A stretch of 64,000 nucleotides of DNA from Brachycybe producta (taxonomy: Eukaryota; Arthropoda; Diplopoda; Playtdesmida; Andrognathidae): positions 3,461,501 through 3,525,500 of the forward strand of contig JAUPFP010000027.1 of assembly GCA_036925085.1 (NCBI GenBank), in the 5' to 3' direction. The position numbers and the translations under genes were made by a program. This document shows positions 12,746 through 25,345 of this stretch, in pieces (position 1 is the stretch's first letter; every line of letters starts with the position of its first letter). The notes beneath the pieces were generated by a model, which was not told the DNA's origin, did not search any database, and saw nothing but the letters and a program-made list of their open reading frames with translations.

Positions 12746-13287
12746 TTGGATTCAGATAAATAACGTTGAATTGTCGTTTAGAAACTACTAATTAATTAAT
12801 TTTCATGTTGATATCTTTCAAAATAAACTTTTCTTTTCTGAGTTTGAAAATGAGCCAACTTGAAGCGGACAATATTTTGAAGTTTTTGTTTATTTTTTTT
12901 TTAAAAAGATTTCAACTTTAAAATGTGTCCTTCCATTTTATATTTCTAGTTTCTAATGCACTTTTTTAAAAGTGTACATTTGTCTGGAATGTAGAATGAT
13001 ATTCGATTACGAAGCTGTTTGAAAACTCCAAATATTCAGGTTAAAAGGGGGGGGGGATGGGATTGAGGGGTCAAAGGGCGATTTGTTTCTCGTGTGAGAT
13101 GTTTTCAAATTCTATTTGCATATTGACCAATTGAAAATGCTTTTGAATTCGTTAAAACCGAGGTCATTTTCAAATAGTTTGTCCAATTTACGTCATTCTA
13201 ATTATTAAATAAGATATATGAACGTGTTTGATTAGTTGTTTGACTTTCTTTTGAAAAAGTGCTTTCAGAGGCAGAAATTACTGAAAT

Positions 13288-13322
<35 letters not shown>

Positions 13323-13625
13323 CGAACCCATTATTAACAGCGCTTATTGTATCGTAAGATGGCGAGGAAACAGGCGGCGTGCCGGGTTTTCCCGCTATTT
13401 TGTATTGGGGAGGGGGGGAAAAGGACCTCTGTTCTTGAACATCTCAACTTTTGTTGAAATATTCAAATCTCATTACGTGTCTTAAGATATTTTTATCAAT
13501 TAGAATCACAAACGGACCGTTTTTTTTTTTCTTCTTTTATTTCTATAATCATTCTAATAAACACCACATTTGTTTTTATTATTAAGCGTCATCGTTAATT
13601 GGTTTTTTTTACAGACTTAAGTGTA

Positions 13626-13656
<31 letters not shown>

Positions 13657-16600
13657 GTAAAAGTGCTGCCACACCCATTTGCCACAGACTCGGCATATTC
13701 TGAAAACGTTGCTTTGAAACAAAGCAAAACTTAAAAGATTGGTTTAAATTCCAATTCTCTGCTTATTTTTTAAGGATTAATAAATATTAACGTGAAAATA
13801 CCCTCTAGTCTTAAGTGATGGAGATACTCTTCTAGTTTCTAAATCACTTTTAAGGTTTTGCTTTCCTGAAATCAACAGTTGACCCTCTCACCCGTTCATC
13901 CCGATACCTTACGTTGTACATTGGTGACCTTTCAACTTTTGATAGAATCCTCTTTTATCTTGTTTCGTATAAAGTGTTTTGCATTTTCATACTTTAAGCT
14001 TAGCTTTATTTTTAAGCACCGTTTCACAATGTAAGGGGGTTTGAGCTTAATTATAATATTTTCTTGGGATAATATGAACTGGAATGGTAGAGAGTTCAAT
14101 GACCCTTTTGGGACTGGTTTTCTTTTTCATCTCCTTCTTAATTGAGCAGCAGGAGGAGGAGGAGGATCTCCTAATTTAACCCCCAACCCTTCTTAACCAA
14201 ATAAAAGATGGACCTTGGCACTCATTTGCATAATTATATTTTGTTTACAAATGTGCAACCTGTTTATTTGAATTCCGTTCGTTCGTTATTTAAGTCCTTC
14301 GTGTCGTTTTTACAATCTCAGGTTTGCTCATTCTAATAATATATATATACATAAATATACATGTATATACATTATAACATTAGTTTCGTATTGTTTACCC
14401 TAATACACTTGTCCGTCTCTGTATCATACTTAAGTTGAGTCACCTATGTCTTTGGTTTTTAGTTCGAACTTTGACCTCAAAACAACCCTCCCCCTCTTTG
14501 CACGCAACGAACAGCTGATTGTCCAACCTTGACCTCTCTCTCTCTATCTCTTTCTATGATACTTAAATTCTTCATTTGAGTATTTTGTGCAATTTTCGAG
14601 TGAAATATTGCAGTCGAGAAATTCACCGCAAATATATGAGTAATTAATTTGCAATTTTAATTTTATTCAAATTTTAACTGTAAATATTTGCTAAAAAATG
14701 TGAATCGAAACTTTTTACTTTGACCTTTATTGGGAGTCTTTTTGTTTTGAACGAAATAATTAGTTTGTTATCGCCTCCTCCTCCTCCTCCTCCTCCTCCT
14801 CATCGGTAACGTTTTTGTATCACAACGAAATACACTTAAAATCTAAGGGATGGTTCACACATGCAGAAACATTAGATTAAACTTCCAGCTACATTTCCGT
14901 GTTTCTTCGGGATTAAGATGTATTCCCGTACAATACAACAGAAAACATATCAATGACATTATTGAGTTTACAAAAAGAATAGGAGGAGGAGTCTTTCTAT
15001 CGAATGACGCCTTTCTATTGGCTGATAAAATGGAATTCCGTTGCTGCATGCTTTCGGCCAGATAATTAGAATTATCAACATTAGACTTGTTTGCGAGTGG
15101 GGAGGGGGGGGGGGCATTATTTCTGCTGTATGTGTGAACCATTCCTAAATCAAGTGAACAACCGGATTCATTTGGGGGTCAGAGGTTATGGGAGGGACAA
15201 ATAAAATTTGCCTCTTTTTTTTTTTTTTTTTGCTAAGGTGTACACATGGTCAAGTGGCTACTTCATCTCAGGGGGGGGTCGTCCAGTGTCAATTCGAGTT
15301 CTGCCCTTTCACCTCATAGTAGCCTCCTTTTACACGCTTCCGGTTCTGCCGTCGCCACTTCGTCCTCCTCTCCCTCCATCGCCTCCTCCTACAATGTGGT
15401 CAATAGTCCACTGGTCAACCAGTACAGGTTCCAGTACGTGCTCGGAGCGGCCACTTCGATCGCCACCAAGATGCACGAGGAGACGCTCACCTATCTCAAC
15501 CAGGGTAACTATCTCCCACCCCCTCTCCCTTTTACTATCCTGTAACAGACCCCCCCCCCCCCCCCACCTTATCCCTCTAACGAAGGGGGGCGTTAAACAG
15601 GGAATTTCATTTGGTTTTCATCATATTTTAGGTCAGTCTTACGAAATAAAACTCAAGAAACTGGGCGATTTGAACGATTGCAGAGGGAAACTTCTCAAGG
15701 TAACCAGGTGTTTAAATCACTCTTTTAAAATCCTAATTGAAGCGACTTTTGAAATGAAACTAGAATAATATTATATCCTTGAATATCGATATCCTTGTTC
15801 AAATGGCGTTCTTTTACTAGTCTTATTTTTTTGTAGCAAATTTCAATTTCTTTTTTTAAAAGGTTTAAACGAACGATGGGCCCATCGTGCCTTTATTATA
15901 AGTTGTGTTTTTTGCGTGATTACTAAGTGGACGACGTTTCTCGTTTAGAAATGTGGTACCTATTGGGTTTCTTTGGGACACTTTCTCCCCCCCCCCCCCC
16001 CCCTCTTCATACTGGGCCTCAATTTCTTTAGGAAATGTGGGTCGTCAATTGAGTGCAAGTTTCCCTGTTTGACTCGGTCAGTGGTGATGGACATTTTTTT
16101 GGGGGTGAATTAAGAAGACTAGGATTTGGTTCGTGTGTCGGTTTGAAAGACGATTTCGCCGTTTTCGTGGGTTCAGTGTTTGACCTTTGAACCTGGGATT
16201 TACTTTTCAGAAACCATTTTAATTGGAATATACGAAGTGTTAATTCTGAGACTAGTTTGTCATCCAAAAATGAAGTCATTTTGAAAAACGTTGAATCGTA
16301 ATTTTTATTGCAGCCACGGGGTTTTGAGAGAGAGATCGGTTCACTTTGCACTGTTCTTTCTTATCTAAGCTAAGACGTCAGACTTTTATTAAAATGAAAT
16401 TTCTCGTGTCTTCTTTTTTAAATAACATTCTCTTCGTGGCAACTGAATTGAACGAGCGAACGACGACTCTTGTTGCCCCCCCTCCCTTGATGTAACCCCC
16501 CCCCCCCCCCTTTGATGTAACCCCCCCCCCCCCCCCCCCTTTGATGTAACCCCCCTTACATGTAAAAATCCCTCTCAACTCCCTTGTTGCCCTTCCCGTC

Positions 16601-19600
16601 AAGGACAGGGCATAATGTAAATAACAGTTTGTTGCCATGCGGAGTGTTATTGGGGGCGGATTTACGTGGCTGCCGGTGGCAATAAAATGCAATTTGCAAC
16701 TGTGTATAATCGTACATTATGCACATTCAACCTTTTCTCTCTTTTGAATTTTGATATTAAAATGAGGGGGAGGCTTCCCCCCCCCCCCCCCCCCCCCTTT
16801 CCCTATTTTTTTTTTCTTTCTTCAAATACGTAAAATATGGGACTTGGGTTTGTGTGACGATCTCTATTCGATTATTACCCAACTAATGTACTGTATATTA
16901 TGGGAAAACTGAACCGCAATGATTCTAATAATAGCTGTTATTATTGTATTATTCACTACATGTAGATTTGTGTGGTCGTATTACTTACCTTACTCTTGAT
17001 CGGCCTGTGGGCATTTGGTATCACTTTTATGATTATTAATAATAATCAGCGGTAATAAAATTCATGGCTACTCAACTACTATAGAACTAACTTTTATTTG
17101 ACATTTTAAACTGATTTGCATAATTTTACGCCCTAACCTGCGATTAAAATGCTATTTCCAATTGACTTCTGGGCCGCCGCGCGCCTTTTCAATTCAAATA
17201 AGTCGATTTTAAAAACAACTTCAAAATTGCTTGTTTTGCTAAGTTGTATTTTTTTTACGATTATTTTGCAAAGCTGCAAATAATAATTTTTAATGTTTGT
17301 GAATTGATCTCGGTTGTTGGGAACGCGTGCGTACATTATTCGGAGGCCGCGTTTCTAATTGAAATTTAACAGGTTGATGCGAAGTGCTTTTTTTTCCTCT
17401 CTCTCTTTCCCCCCATTTGACCTTAACCTTGAAGCTGCGGAATCAGCAAATCGATTTGGATGGAAATCAAATGTTTCCAACATATTTGAATATTCTTTCG
17501 ATTAGGAGACGCTAGCCTCCGTGCAAACGCGGAAAAGTTGTAACCAGCGCATACATCGAAACAATTTCAATAATATAAAATGGTTAACGTTTATCACGGG
17601 AATTTTTTCGTTTTAGTCTCTGTGCACAAGCTCTTATTGCGCGCTTTTGGCGCAACCTGTGTACAAACTCCGCAGCTTTTTCTTTGAGGCTATCCGAAAT
17701 GAGAAGTTGTGACGACACGAAATAACGTGTTTTGTTTTTCCCTAGAGCGTGGTTCGAGTGTGTTTTCACGAAAGACGCCTTCAGTACATGGAAAAGGAGC
17801 AGATCGCCAACTGGAAACAGGGGAGGCCGGGGGAACGCATCTTAGAAATTGGTACGGAATGACTAGAAGGAAGAAATCGTTCTCTTCCCGAGTTAACCGA
17901 GGAGGAGGAGGAGGATTGAGGGACGTTTTGAGTATTTCTCACGTTTTTTTTTGTAGACATTCCTCTGTCGTATGGCATTTGTGATATCGTTCAAGGCGTT
18001 GTCCTTTCCAACGTCTGTGAGTTTGTCTGGGATCCGACCAAGGAGACCGGTGTTTTCGTCAGGGTATTTGTTTCGTTTATTTTTATGAGAAAGAGAGAGA
18101 GGGGGGAGTTCCCTTCCAGTGAATGTTGCAATTTGTAAAATAATAGGTGAACTGCATCAGTACGGAATTTACGCCAAAGAAACATGGCGGCGAAAAGGGA
18201 GTTCCGTTCAGAGTACAAATCGAAACGTTTTCTCACGGAGGCGATGGGACGACGGCGGCGCCGCCGGTCGTGCAGAGGCTCCACTGCGCCTCCTGTCAGG
18301 TTAAAGTCTTCAAGGTATGCGACGCTTTTCTCTATCATTATTTTTATCCCGGATTCCTCGTCTGATATCTGACATTTTTGTTTTCCAGCCAAAAGGAGCC
18401 GATCGTAAACATAAAACTGATCGAGAGAAGATGGAAAAGAGATCGGCCATAGAACAAGTTCAGTCCTTGTAATTTTTAGATTCGATCAATTTCGTACTTA
18501 TATAATTGTTTTGTCGATTACGATTTAATTATTTCAGGAGAAATATCAACCTTCTTACGATTGCACCGTCCTCAGAGAGGTGAATTAGCGGCTCTCGATT
18601 TTGTTTCCGTTTGTTTCATAAAGTGTTTTTCTTTGTTTTAAAAGTGTCCTTTGGATAACGTTTACGTCGCACCTTCTTCTGTCGTGGCTGTTTCTTCGAC
18701 GATGCCGCCTCAGAAAGCCGAACCAATCGTTTACGGATCTCCGAGCGAACAGTAAAATTCTTTCGGCCACCGGCTTTTTTCCCCACTCGTAACCGATGAT
18801 CTCTGAATGGTTGTTTTTTTTGTTGTCGTTAGGGCGCCTGGAACTCCGACCAGTTTAACTGCCGACAGTCCGGTGTTGGATGCGGGGGATACTCTCGAGA
18901 GTTCCGTGGGTTTTAGCTTCTTTTGTATTTCTTTCGTCGTTTTTTACACCTGAAACATGGTTTGTTTTGTACGTTAGACGTTTGAGTTCATGTCGATGTA
19001 TCAACAGCCGCTTCCTTTGGACGCTTCTGCGTCGCTCACCACGCAGTGGTTACAGGCCAATAGGTTCGGAAACTACGTTCGGACCCTCACTAGTTTTTCA
19101 GGTCGTTATTCATAACTGAAACTAGGGTTCGATGAAAAGTAACAATCGTTGTTATACAGGTGCGGACGTATTACGGTTACGGCGCAGCGATCTCATTGAA
19201 ATCTGCGGTCTTGCGGATGGCATCAGGTTATACAACGCATTACACGCGAGGTAAATTAGCCTTAAGAACGGCTCATTTTTCAAACAAACTTGCTGGATAT
19301 TCTAACGGGTGCAAAATAAAGAGAAACTAGAAAGTGTTTTAGAAACTAGAAGGGTTGCTCAATCACTTTATTTTAAGATATCAACATGAAAATAACCATT
19401 GAGGGATTGAGCTGCCCTTTCTAGTTTCTAACATACTTTCAAGTTGCTCTTAATTTTGGTTACCTGATTAAGACGGAATAACCAAAGTTCGAGATATTTA
19501 TGATCCAAAACGGGGAGGCGGTGGTCTTTAATTTCGGTTTCTGTTTAGAACGATCCGCCCCCGACTCACGCTTTACGTTTGCACGGATTCGGAACAAGTT

Positions 19601-20020
19601 TATCGCGCTCTTTACATGGAGATCTTGACGGTGGAGGAGTTGATGAGCAAATTGTCGCAACTCCTCAACTTTCAGCTTCAGAACATCAACGGTGTTTACA
19701 TTCAAGGACCCTCTGGAATCCACGTGCTGATCACGGACGAGGTCCGTCAACCATCTTTTTTTTTTCTCTCTCTCTCTCTCTGATTGTGTTCGTTTTGTTT
19801 CATTGCTATTTCGACTTTTGCCGTTTTAGGTGATTCAGAATCTTCAGGAGGAATCCATGTTCACGATAGAGAGTATCAAAGGTGCTGTTATTAAAGGGGG
19901 ATTCGGTTTTCTCTCTCATTGTTCTTCCGTTTATTAATTAACGTCTGTTTTGATTGTTTATCAGATCCGAATGGCGATTGTTACCATCACCTTCTACTGA
20001 AACCGTCGCCTCCACGTTGA
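6265..20020 (+). CDS. TFCP2: LSF/CP2-family transcription factor (TFCP2/UBP1-like), 17 exons
   Basis: Exons: 6265-6371, 6673-6738, 9553-9603, 15272-15504, 15632-15699, 17746-17851, 17957-18063, 18147-18314, 18389-18457, 18538-18579, 18645-18751, 18833-18905, 18978-19101, 19160-19250, 19549-19741, 19830-19881, 19965-20020. All phases agree and give 570 aa, against about 500 in vertebrate TFCP2. The N-terminus has the family motif [10 protein letters not shown] and a FKQE block. The CP2 DNA-binding core runs from about residue 130 ([24 protein letters not shown]) through [11 protein letters not shown] and [20 protein letters not shown] to [14 protein letters not shown] near 325. A SAM domain follows at about 411-470 ([20 protein letters not shown]), then the C-terminal oligomerisation region. 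The SAM domain and N-terminal motif place it in the LSF rather than the Grainyhead branch. Exon 9 uses a weak donor (CAA|gttcag), chosen to keep frame. The protein should act in the nucleus as a sequence-specific oligomer. Confidence 0.92.
7305..7636 (-). pseudogene. mariner-like transposase N-terminal fossil in CP2 intron 2
   Basis: On the minus strand an ATG at 7636 opens a frame reading [11 protein letters not shown]. The following homology is in another frame from about 7577 ([18 protein letters not shown]), and a helix-turn-helix-like part ([18 protein letters not shown]) follows before a stop at about 7305. This order matches the N-terminal HTH region of mariner-family transposases. The frame break, the missing segment and the absent catalytic part show it is dead. 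Confidence 0.6.
10737..10760. repeat. 24-base poly-G run
   Basis: An uninterrupted run of 24 G lies in CP2 intron 3. It is one of many long G or C homopolymers in this window. Confidence 0.95.
12537..12688 (+). CDS. possible alternative first coding exon of the CP2 gene
   Basis: An open frame from ATG 12537 reads [16 protein letters not shown] and continues with [20 protein letters not shown]. Its composition is more protein-like than the surroundings. A GT donor after 12688 would leave phase 2, which is the phase CP2 exon 4 (15272) needs. This would give a shorter isoform lacking exons 1-3. The donor context (ACA|gtacac) is poor and I know no homolog, so this is weak. Confidence 0.25.
14848..15147. 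mobile_element. short TIR element (MITE) in CP2 intron 3
   Basis: The terminal inverted repeats are imperfect: the left end ATGGTTCACACATGCAGAAA is near 14851, and the right end near 15120-15144 reads as its reverse complement with a small insertion (TTTCTGCTGTATGTGTGAACCAT). No transposase is visible. The open frames on both strands inside it look incidental. Confidence 0.6.
16476..16556. repeat. tandem TTTGATGTAAC plus poly-C repeat
   Basis: Three copies of (T)TTGATGTAAC each run into a poly-C stretch of different length, on the + strand in CP2 intron 5. C-slippage probably changes its length. Confidence 0.75.
19321..19448. mobile_element. foldback-family copy in CP2 intron 14
   Basis: The left arm (TTTTAGAAACTAGAAGGG, about 19337) and the right arm (about 19403-19444, CCTTTCTAGTTTCTAACA) are inverted copies. 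Both carry the GCTCAATC box seen throughout this window. It is the most compact copy. Confidence 0.75.
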
Positions 20021-21760
20021 AACAACGTCTTCGTTATCCATTTGAGATCAAACTTGAAGTCCTTTTTTTAAGTTCTTTTTCTATTTTACCTTTTGTTTTC
20101 TAATTACTAATGTTGTTTGTGCATCTGTTATGATGAGAGGGGGAGGGGCGTTCTAAACTCCATCTGTCACCCCCCTGAAATGTTGATCTCTTTTAACTTT
20201 TTTCATTTATTAAGAATCCCTTTGGTCCAATGAAATTATCCATCATAATCACGATACTAACAGAAAAGAATCGTGGTTGATGTGATTTCGTCTCTTTAAC
20301 ATTATTTTCCCTTTCGAGATTGTCGATTTTGATCCGTTCTCAATGTGTGAGAGAGGGAGAGAAAGAGAGAGTCCAAAGTAGAGAGAAAGAGTTTGATTTA
20401 TTTGTACGAAGAAGAAGAACACGTACAAAGTTGTAGTTTGAAGTTAAAAAAATAGATGAGGAAGGGGGATATTTTATTGATCCAAACGTCTTCCCATTAA
20501 AAAGAAAAACATCGCCACCAATTGCCTTTTTTATACCTTAAGATGATGATGATGATTATGACGATCATAAAACACGTTTTAGACGGAGGCAGAGGTGAGA
20601 TTCGAGGAATTGGCTTCCAAGTTAGTTTGTTTTTGATTGTCCATTCCAGTTACTAAGATTTAGTTGGATTTGTGACTGTCCGCCCCGATATAATTATGCC
20701 TTTAGATACCTACTTACTACGTACTTGTCACTTGAGGGGGGGGGGGGGCGGGATAAAAGGATTTAAGGGGAGGCCAATGGTGTCTTATTTTGAGTTCCTG
20801 TCGTCTCATCGCTCGTAGAGGAGAATCTTTCTATGCCTTTGTTGTGATTTAGTTAAGGTTTTATAAATTTATAGATAAGATTTTCTGTTTGTTTGCGAAC
20901 GGGGTTGGGGGAGGGGGGCTTTTTTGTTGAAAGAACAATTATGTTTCATATTGGAAGTTTTATACCATCTTTTTCATTTTCTGGTTTTATTCACGAAATA
21001 CGATGTGTGAGATTTCAATTTTAAAACTTTAATTAATTTAGATAACATTCCTTTTTTAAAAAGTGCAATTGTTGTCTGTATTGTGGTATAGTGGAAAATG
21101 AGATTCATTTTTTCATTGGTTTTTTGTAGGAAGAACAAATAATAGCAACGAGGACAGAGACAATAATTGGATAGAAATGTAAAAATTGGAAGTTAAAAGA
21201 GTTCGAAAGAAAAAGAATTCCCTCTGTTTGTCTGTCGGGTGATCGTTTGGAAGTTTGTTTTATTTGTGCGTTTGTTGGGATTTCTTAGCCTCTAGTAGTT
21301 GGGTGTCGGTTTTGCTGTTACGAATAATAACGGTTGGTTCTTGTTATTATTTTGAAATTATCATTGTAAGACTTATACCTGGATACCTGAGTCTCTGTAA
21401 TCAACTCACCTGAAACTCATTTTATATCATAAATTCGACCAAAAAAAAAACACAATCTTCATTTCAGTCATAGCCTCTGTTTACTTATTTTTGTGAATAA
21501 TAAGTATTGTTTTTGAAATTTGCAAGTCAATAATTCAGTTACAAAAAAACAACAAATCAGAATTGTCTGATTTTAAAGATGTTTTTCGACCATTCAGTTA
21601 TTTGTTTGCATTTTTGTTTTTGGTTCTGTTTTTTCCCATTGCATCTTTCATTCATTGTAAGACCATTTGTACAAAAATAGTATTTCAACAAATGAAGAAG
21701 ATGAAGAAAATAAGACTATTGTTGCACAAATTGAATAAACATAAGTCTCGTTCATAAAGA
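20021..21760 (+). other. probable 3' UTR of the CP2 gene
   Basis: There are no coding exons. A G-run is near 20737. The first good AATAAA after the stop is at 21734-21739, so a 1.7-kb 3' UTR is plausible but inferred. Confidence 0.4.
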
Positions 21761-21898
21761 GAGAATGTGTGTGTGTGCTTCTTGTCCGTTTCTTTGATTT
21801 AAAACTATGAATTCATTCTTTTAATCATCACGTTGTCATCGAGTGTTGTTTTAATTTGTACGTTTTGTTCTCTGGTTACTTGTGTATTTCAGGAGTAA

Positions 21899-22127
21899 AA
21901 TTAAGAAGAAACTGATAATGTGTTAGAAACTAGAAAGGTAAGAGATAAGGGTATTTTTCAGGTTGATCTATTTTAAAATAAGCTTGTTTTTTATGAAAAT
22001 GAACCACTTTATATAAATAAACGCTGTTTTTTGTTTTGTTTATGAAAATACTATTAATTGATTCAGAAAAAAAACTCTTCTAGTTTCTAACATGCTTTCA
22101 ATTCCATATTCCTGAAACGCAGAATAA
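21899..22127. mobile_element. foldback-family copy
   Basis: The arms GTTAGAAACTAGAAAGG (about 21923) and CTTCTAGTTTCTAACA (about 22077) form an inverted pair. The right flank carries the GAAACGCAGAATAACC tail shared with other copies. Confidence 0.7.
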
Positions 22128-22699
22128 CCAGAATTCAGAAATAATTTGTTCGGTGAAAAATGATCAAGAGGAAACAATATTCTCGTTCCTTCCATTTCTT
22201 GTTAAAGGTTTTCCATTTTAATAACGAAAATGAATAATTATTTGTCGAAACTTTCGACTTTTAACTTTCGATATTTAATCAGACAGAAGGGTTGGTCAAC
22301 GAACAAAATGGCGTCTTCTATTGAAATGGAGAGGACGCCATTTTGAATTACCTGTTGAAATTTTGTAGTCAAAATTGGCTTCAAAAATCTGACGTCATGT
22401 TTCGTATGGGACTCAATGTAACCGAAGGTCCCACGATGTTAGAGCCAAAGAGCGAAAGAACGCTCCTAGTGGCAAACGCGGTCAACTACATTTCCTATAA
22501 CAAAATTTCAAACAACCACGTGTGTTTGAACTTGAACAATACAGCCAAATAACAAGCAAATTAGAAATTGATGCCGCTCATAAAAGGGCGGGGCAAACAA
22601 AATTATATGCAATGAGTCTCCTTTATTCAAAATAAAAAACTTACATAAAAATTAAAAAACTATTATTAATTTAAACATATTTTCAAAAGGCAACAGTCA

Positions 22700-23100
22700 A
22701 TCTGCTAAGGACCAGATGCTCCAACTCGCTCTTCCAATGCAATCATATAGTTTCTAGTGTACTTGGGAGATATTGCAACAGTATAGTAGTAGCCTATGAC
22801 CGAGGGTTTGAAACCCACTGGACTTCCCTGCCACATCTCCTGTCGTATGTTTCCGACACTTTCAACCAACTCTGGTGGGCAGCGCAGCCTACACCTGACC
22901 ACGTACCACTGCGATAAACATGAAAAAGACACGACCAGGATTTGAACACACTATACACTTTACTGAACACCATATACTATAAGTTTAAAACTTATATTTA
23001 TGTTGATACTATGATGAAATTTATTTTTTAATTGATATTATTTTTAAACCAGGATTCGAACCATAGACGTTACCACTACGGTGCTACGCCACTCAGCCAA
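22700..23100 (-). mobile_element. tRNA-derived SINE-like sequence
   Basis: Read on the minus strand, 23099-23047 resembles a tRNA half: GGCTGAGTGGCGTAGCACC (A-box-like) followed by TATGGTTCGAATCCTGG, an exact Pol III B-box. A second B-box-like GTGTTCAAATCCTGG lies at about 22932-22946, followed by a non-tRNA body down to about 22700. I do not see a cloverleaf good enough for a functional tRNA. This looks like one or two tRNA-derived SINE units or tRNA pseudogenes. Confidence 0.45.
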
Positions 23101-24035
23101 TTCAAAATCTAAAATGTTAAAACTTATGGTTGTTGCAAACATGGTGGTTTTTTCCTGCTTTTTTTCATAGGATGATGGCGTCTTTTTGGACACTAATAAA
23201 GTCCGAATGGAAGCACACGTATGCATGCATGCACGTGGTGTTAAAAACGCTCACCCATAACTGAAGAGAAGTACGATGTCATGATCCTAGTACGAAGCCT
23301 TCCTTAGGAATGTTCCTAAAGAAGTTATGAATGTAACTTGTGTATTGGTGCCTTTTAGTTTTAAATTTGGTGCTGCATGTCCAACTTCACCAGCCACTGT
23401 TAAAATCACTAGCCCGCTGGAGAAAGCAGCTGCTAGTAGCAGTTCAGACTATGCTGCTAGAGCGCTACAACCAGCCAGCCGCAACTAGCGGCTGGGAAAC
23501 CAGCCTAGTGTGACTGTGGCATTACACTTGACTGCGAATGGGCATGACGTCACCATTCGATATTGAATTAATGATATATATACATGGATACGTCGCTGTT
23601 TTTTTTTCTCTAGCAATGTTATTGGTATTACAATTATTTTATTCATTTCAGCACAAGAAACTAAAAATACTTTAAAAAATAATTGAGGTATTATTTTGAA
23701 TATATTGTGTTATTTAGGAAATGTTTTTTTTTTAATTTTATTCATTTCTACAGAGCTGATTGGTTCATATTAAAAATAAAAGTCTTAATTTTAAAAATTC
23801 TTAAATCTTTACTGTTTTAAGGTTTTGGGGATTTGTAGGTTCCACTGAGCTCTTTTTAAGAGAATTTCAATTTTTTGTTTCTTGAGAAAAATCAAAGTCT
23901 TTATAATTAGACTTCATTTTTTCTCATTTATTTCGAATTTTAAATTTTCCCAATTATATTTCTATTTTAGGCCGATTTGAGGCCTTTTCAAGTCGTTTCA
24001 AGACTTAAAACAAAGTTTTTAGAGAGAAGAAACTA

Positions 24036-24082
24036 AGCTAACCCACTAACCTAACCTAACCCAACACTAACCTAACCTAACG
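24036..24082. repeat. interstitial TTAGG-type telomere-like motifs
   Basis: Several CCTAA units (reverse complement TTAGG) occur as CTAACCTAACCTAAC with interruptions. TTAGG is the common arthropod telomere repeat. Short AC-rich motifs of this kind also arise independently. Confidence 0.4.
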
Positions 24083-24490
24083 ATGACTTCTTTATACTCT
24101 GGATCTGAAAATTAAAAAATTCGACCCGAAAAATTTTCTTCATCCCAAATTTTAGCAAAACAATTTAATGGAGATTCTGGCGCCATCTATTGGTTATTTG
24201 TTTTAAATATACGATATATTCAAAGATGACGTTCATTCAATCATTCATTCAATCTTAAGCAATTAACAATCTTAATGTATAACAGTTTGTGATTGTTGTT
24301 GTCAGTATAGCAGCGGCATCTAGTGTCCCATAATTTTTAATGTATTTAAATTGTTAAAATAAACATATTTATTTTTAAAATTCAGTTGGTGGGGGGGGGG
24401 GGTGTTAGCTTATAGGATTAAAAGTCCTGAACCCTAGGGTTCGGTAGAGAATTCAAATCTCAGTTCTCCAATGTGATATGTGTATAAATT

Positions 24491-24662
24491 GGTAATCATG
24501 TTAGAAACTAGAAGAGTTTCATGAACTTTTTTTTATACATGTAGATCTAGACAAAAATTAAAAAAAACGTCTATTTATATAAAGCTGGTTCATTTTCAGA
24601 CATGGCATAAAAACCTGAAAAGTGGTTCAACTACGTTTCTAGTTTCTAAAACAATTTCAACT
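24491..24662. mobile_element. foldback-family copy
   Basis: The left arm GTTAGAAACTAGAAGAG (about 24500) and the right arm GTTTCTAGTTTCTAAAACA (about 24635) are inverted. The interior is AT-rich. Confidence 0.65.
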
Positions 24663-25171
24663 TTCGATTCTTCATTTTGCAACTGAAAGACTAATCAAGA
24701 AGAATTCAAGAAAGAAAAAGAGTGAGCCCCCCCCCCCCTTCCCTTAAATTTAAAACCGCCTTAAATTTATTTAAAGCGAGGATTAATTGTAATTCTTGGC
24801 TTTTAGCCTCTCCAAAAAAATAAATTCCTCCAATCATAATCGTATGTATTGAGATTGCATTTTGTTCAATTCTGTTTTGCGATGACGTTTCTTGTAAATA
24901 ATAAATAATAGTGAGTTTTGCAATGAATTTCTTATTATCAACGATATCATCGCACAGTTTTTAAGACTTGTTTTCACAGTCGACGGATGGGGATTTAATT
25001 ATTCTTCTGTTTTATATTTTCGTAGACGTTTTATTGTCTTTGGTTTTATTTGAACCGTCCAAACACATATATATATATATTTACTTTTTGGGGGGGTTTT
25101 CTAAATATATATATTATTCATAATTATTTTAAAAAGAAGACGTTGATCTGATCGTGAAAATTAGTGCAAAA

Positions 25172-25287
25172 ATGAGCGGCGTTTTAATGTTTTTTCTGAC
25201 ATCGTCGACATGTCAGGTGTTTGTTATTATTGCAGTCACCTGGATGACATTGACGACACCTTTCTCCAATTGCGGTGATTTCTATTA

Positions 25288-25345
<58 letters not shown>

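Larger units (their letters stand above)
9604..15271. other. large intron 3 of the CP2 gene
   Basis: This 5.7-kb intron is mainly simple sequence. It has G-runs near 10020, 10270 and 10737-10760 (24 G), (ATT)n at about 10976-11015, (GA)n near 11516 and 13289-13320, (AAT)n near 13629-13657 and (CTC)n near 14775-14800. It also holds degenerate foldback-family pieces (about 12795-12980 and 13785-13890), a TIR element at 14848-15147 and a possible alternative first exon at 12537-12688. Confidence 0.6.

Noticed and set aside
12701-12750. Poly-His coding stretch
   Set aside because: It is a CAC/CAT microsatellite after the last plausible donor; no evidence that it is translated.
16476-16556. Short regular repeat considered as a CRISPR-like array
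   Set aside because: The window is eukaryotic and the units are separated only by C-runs of varying length, so this is a slippage-prone minisatellite.
16028-16692. Two ~105-aa minus-strand frames in CP2 intron 5
   Set aside because: One is built on poly-C repeats; the other has no domain and lies within an intron of a well-supported gene.
22705-22932. 75-aa minus-strand frame
   Set aside because: It overlaps the SINE-like sequence and has no recognisable protein features.
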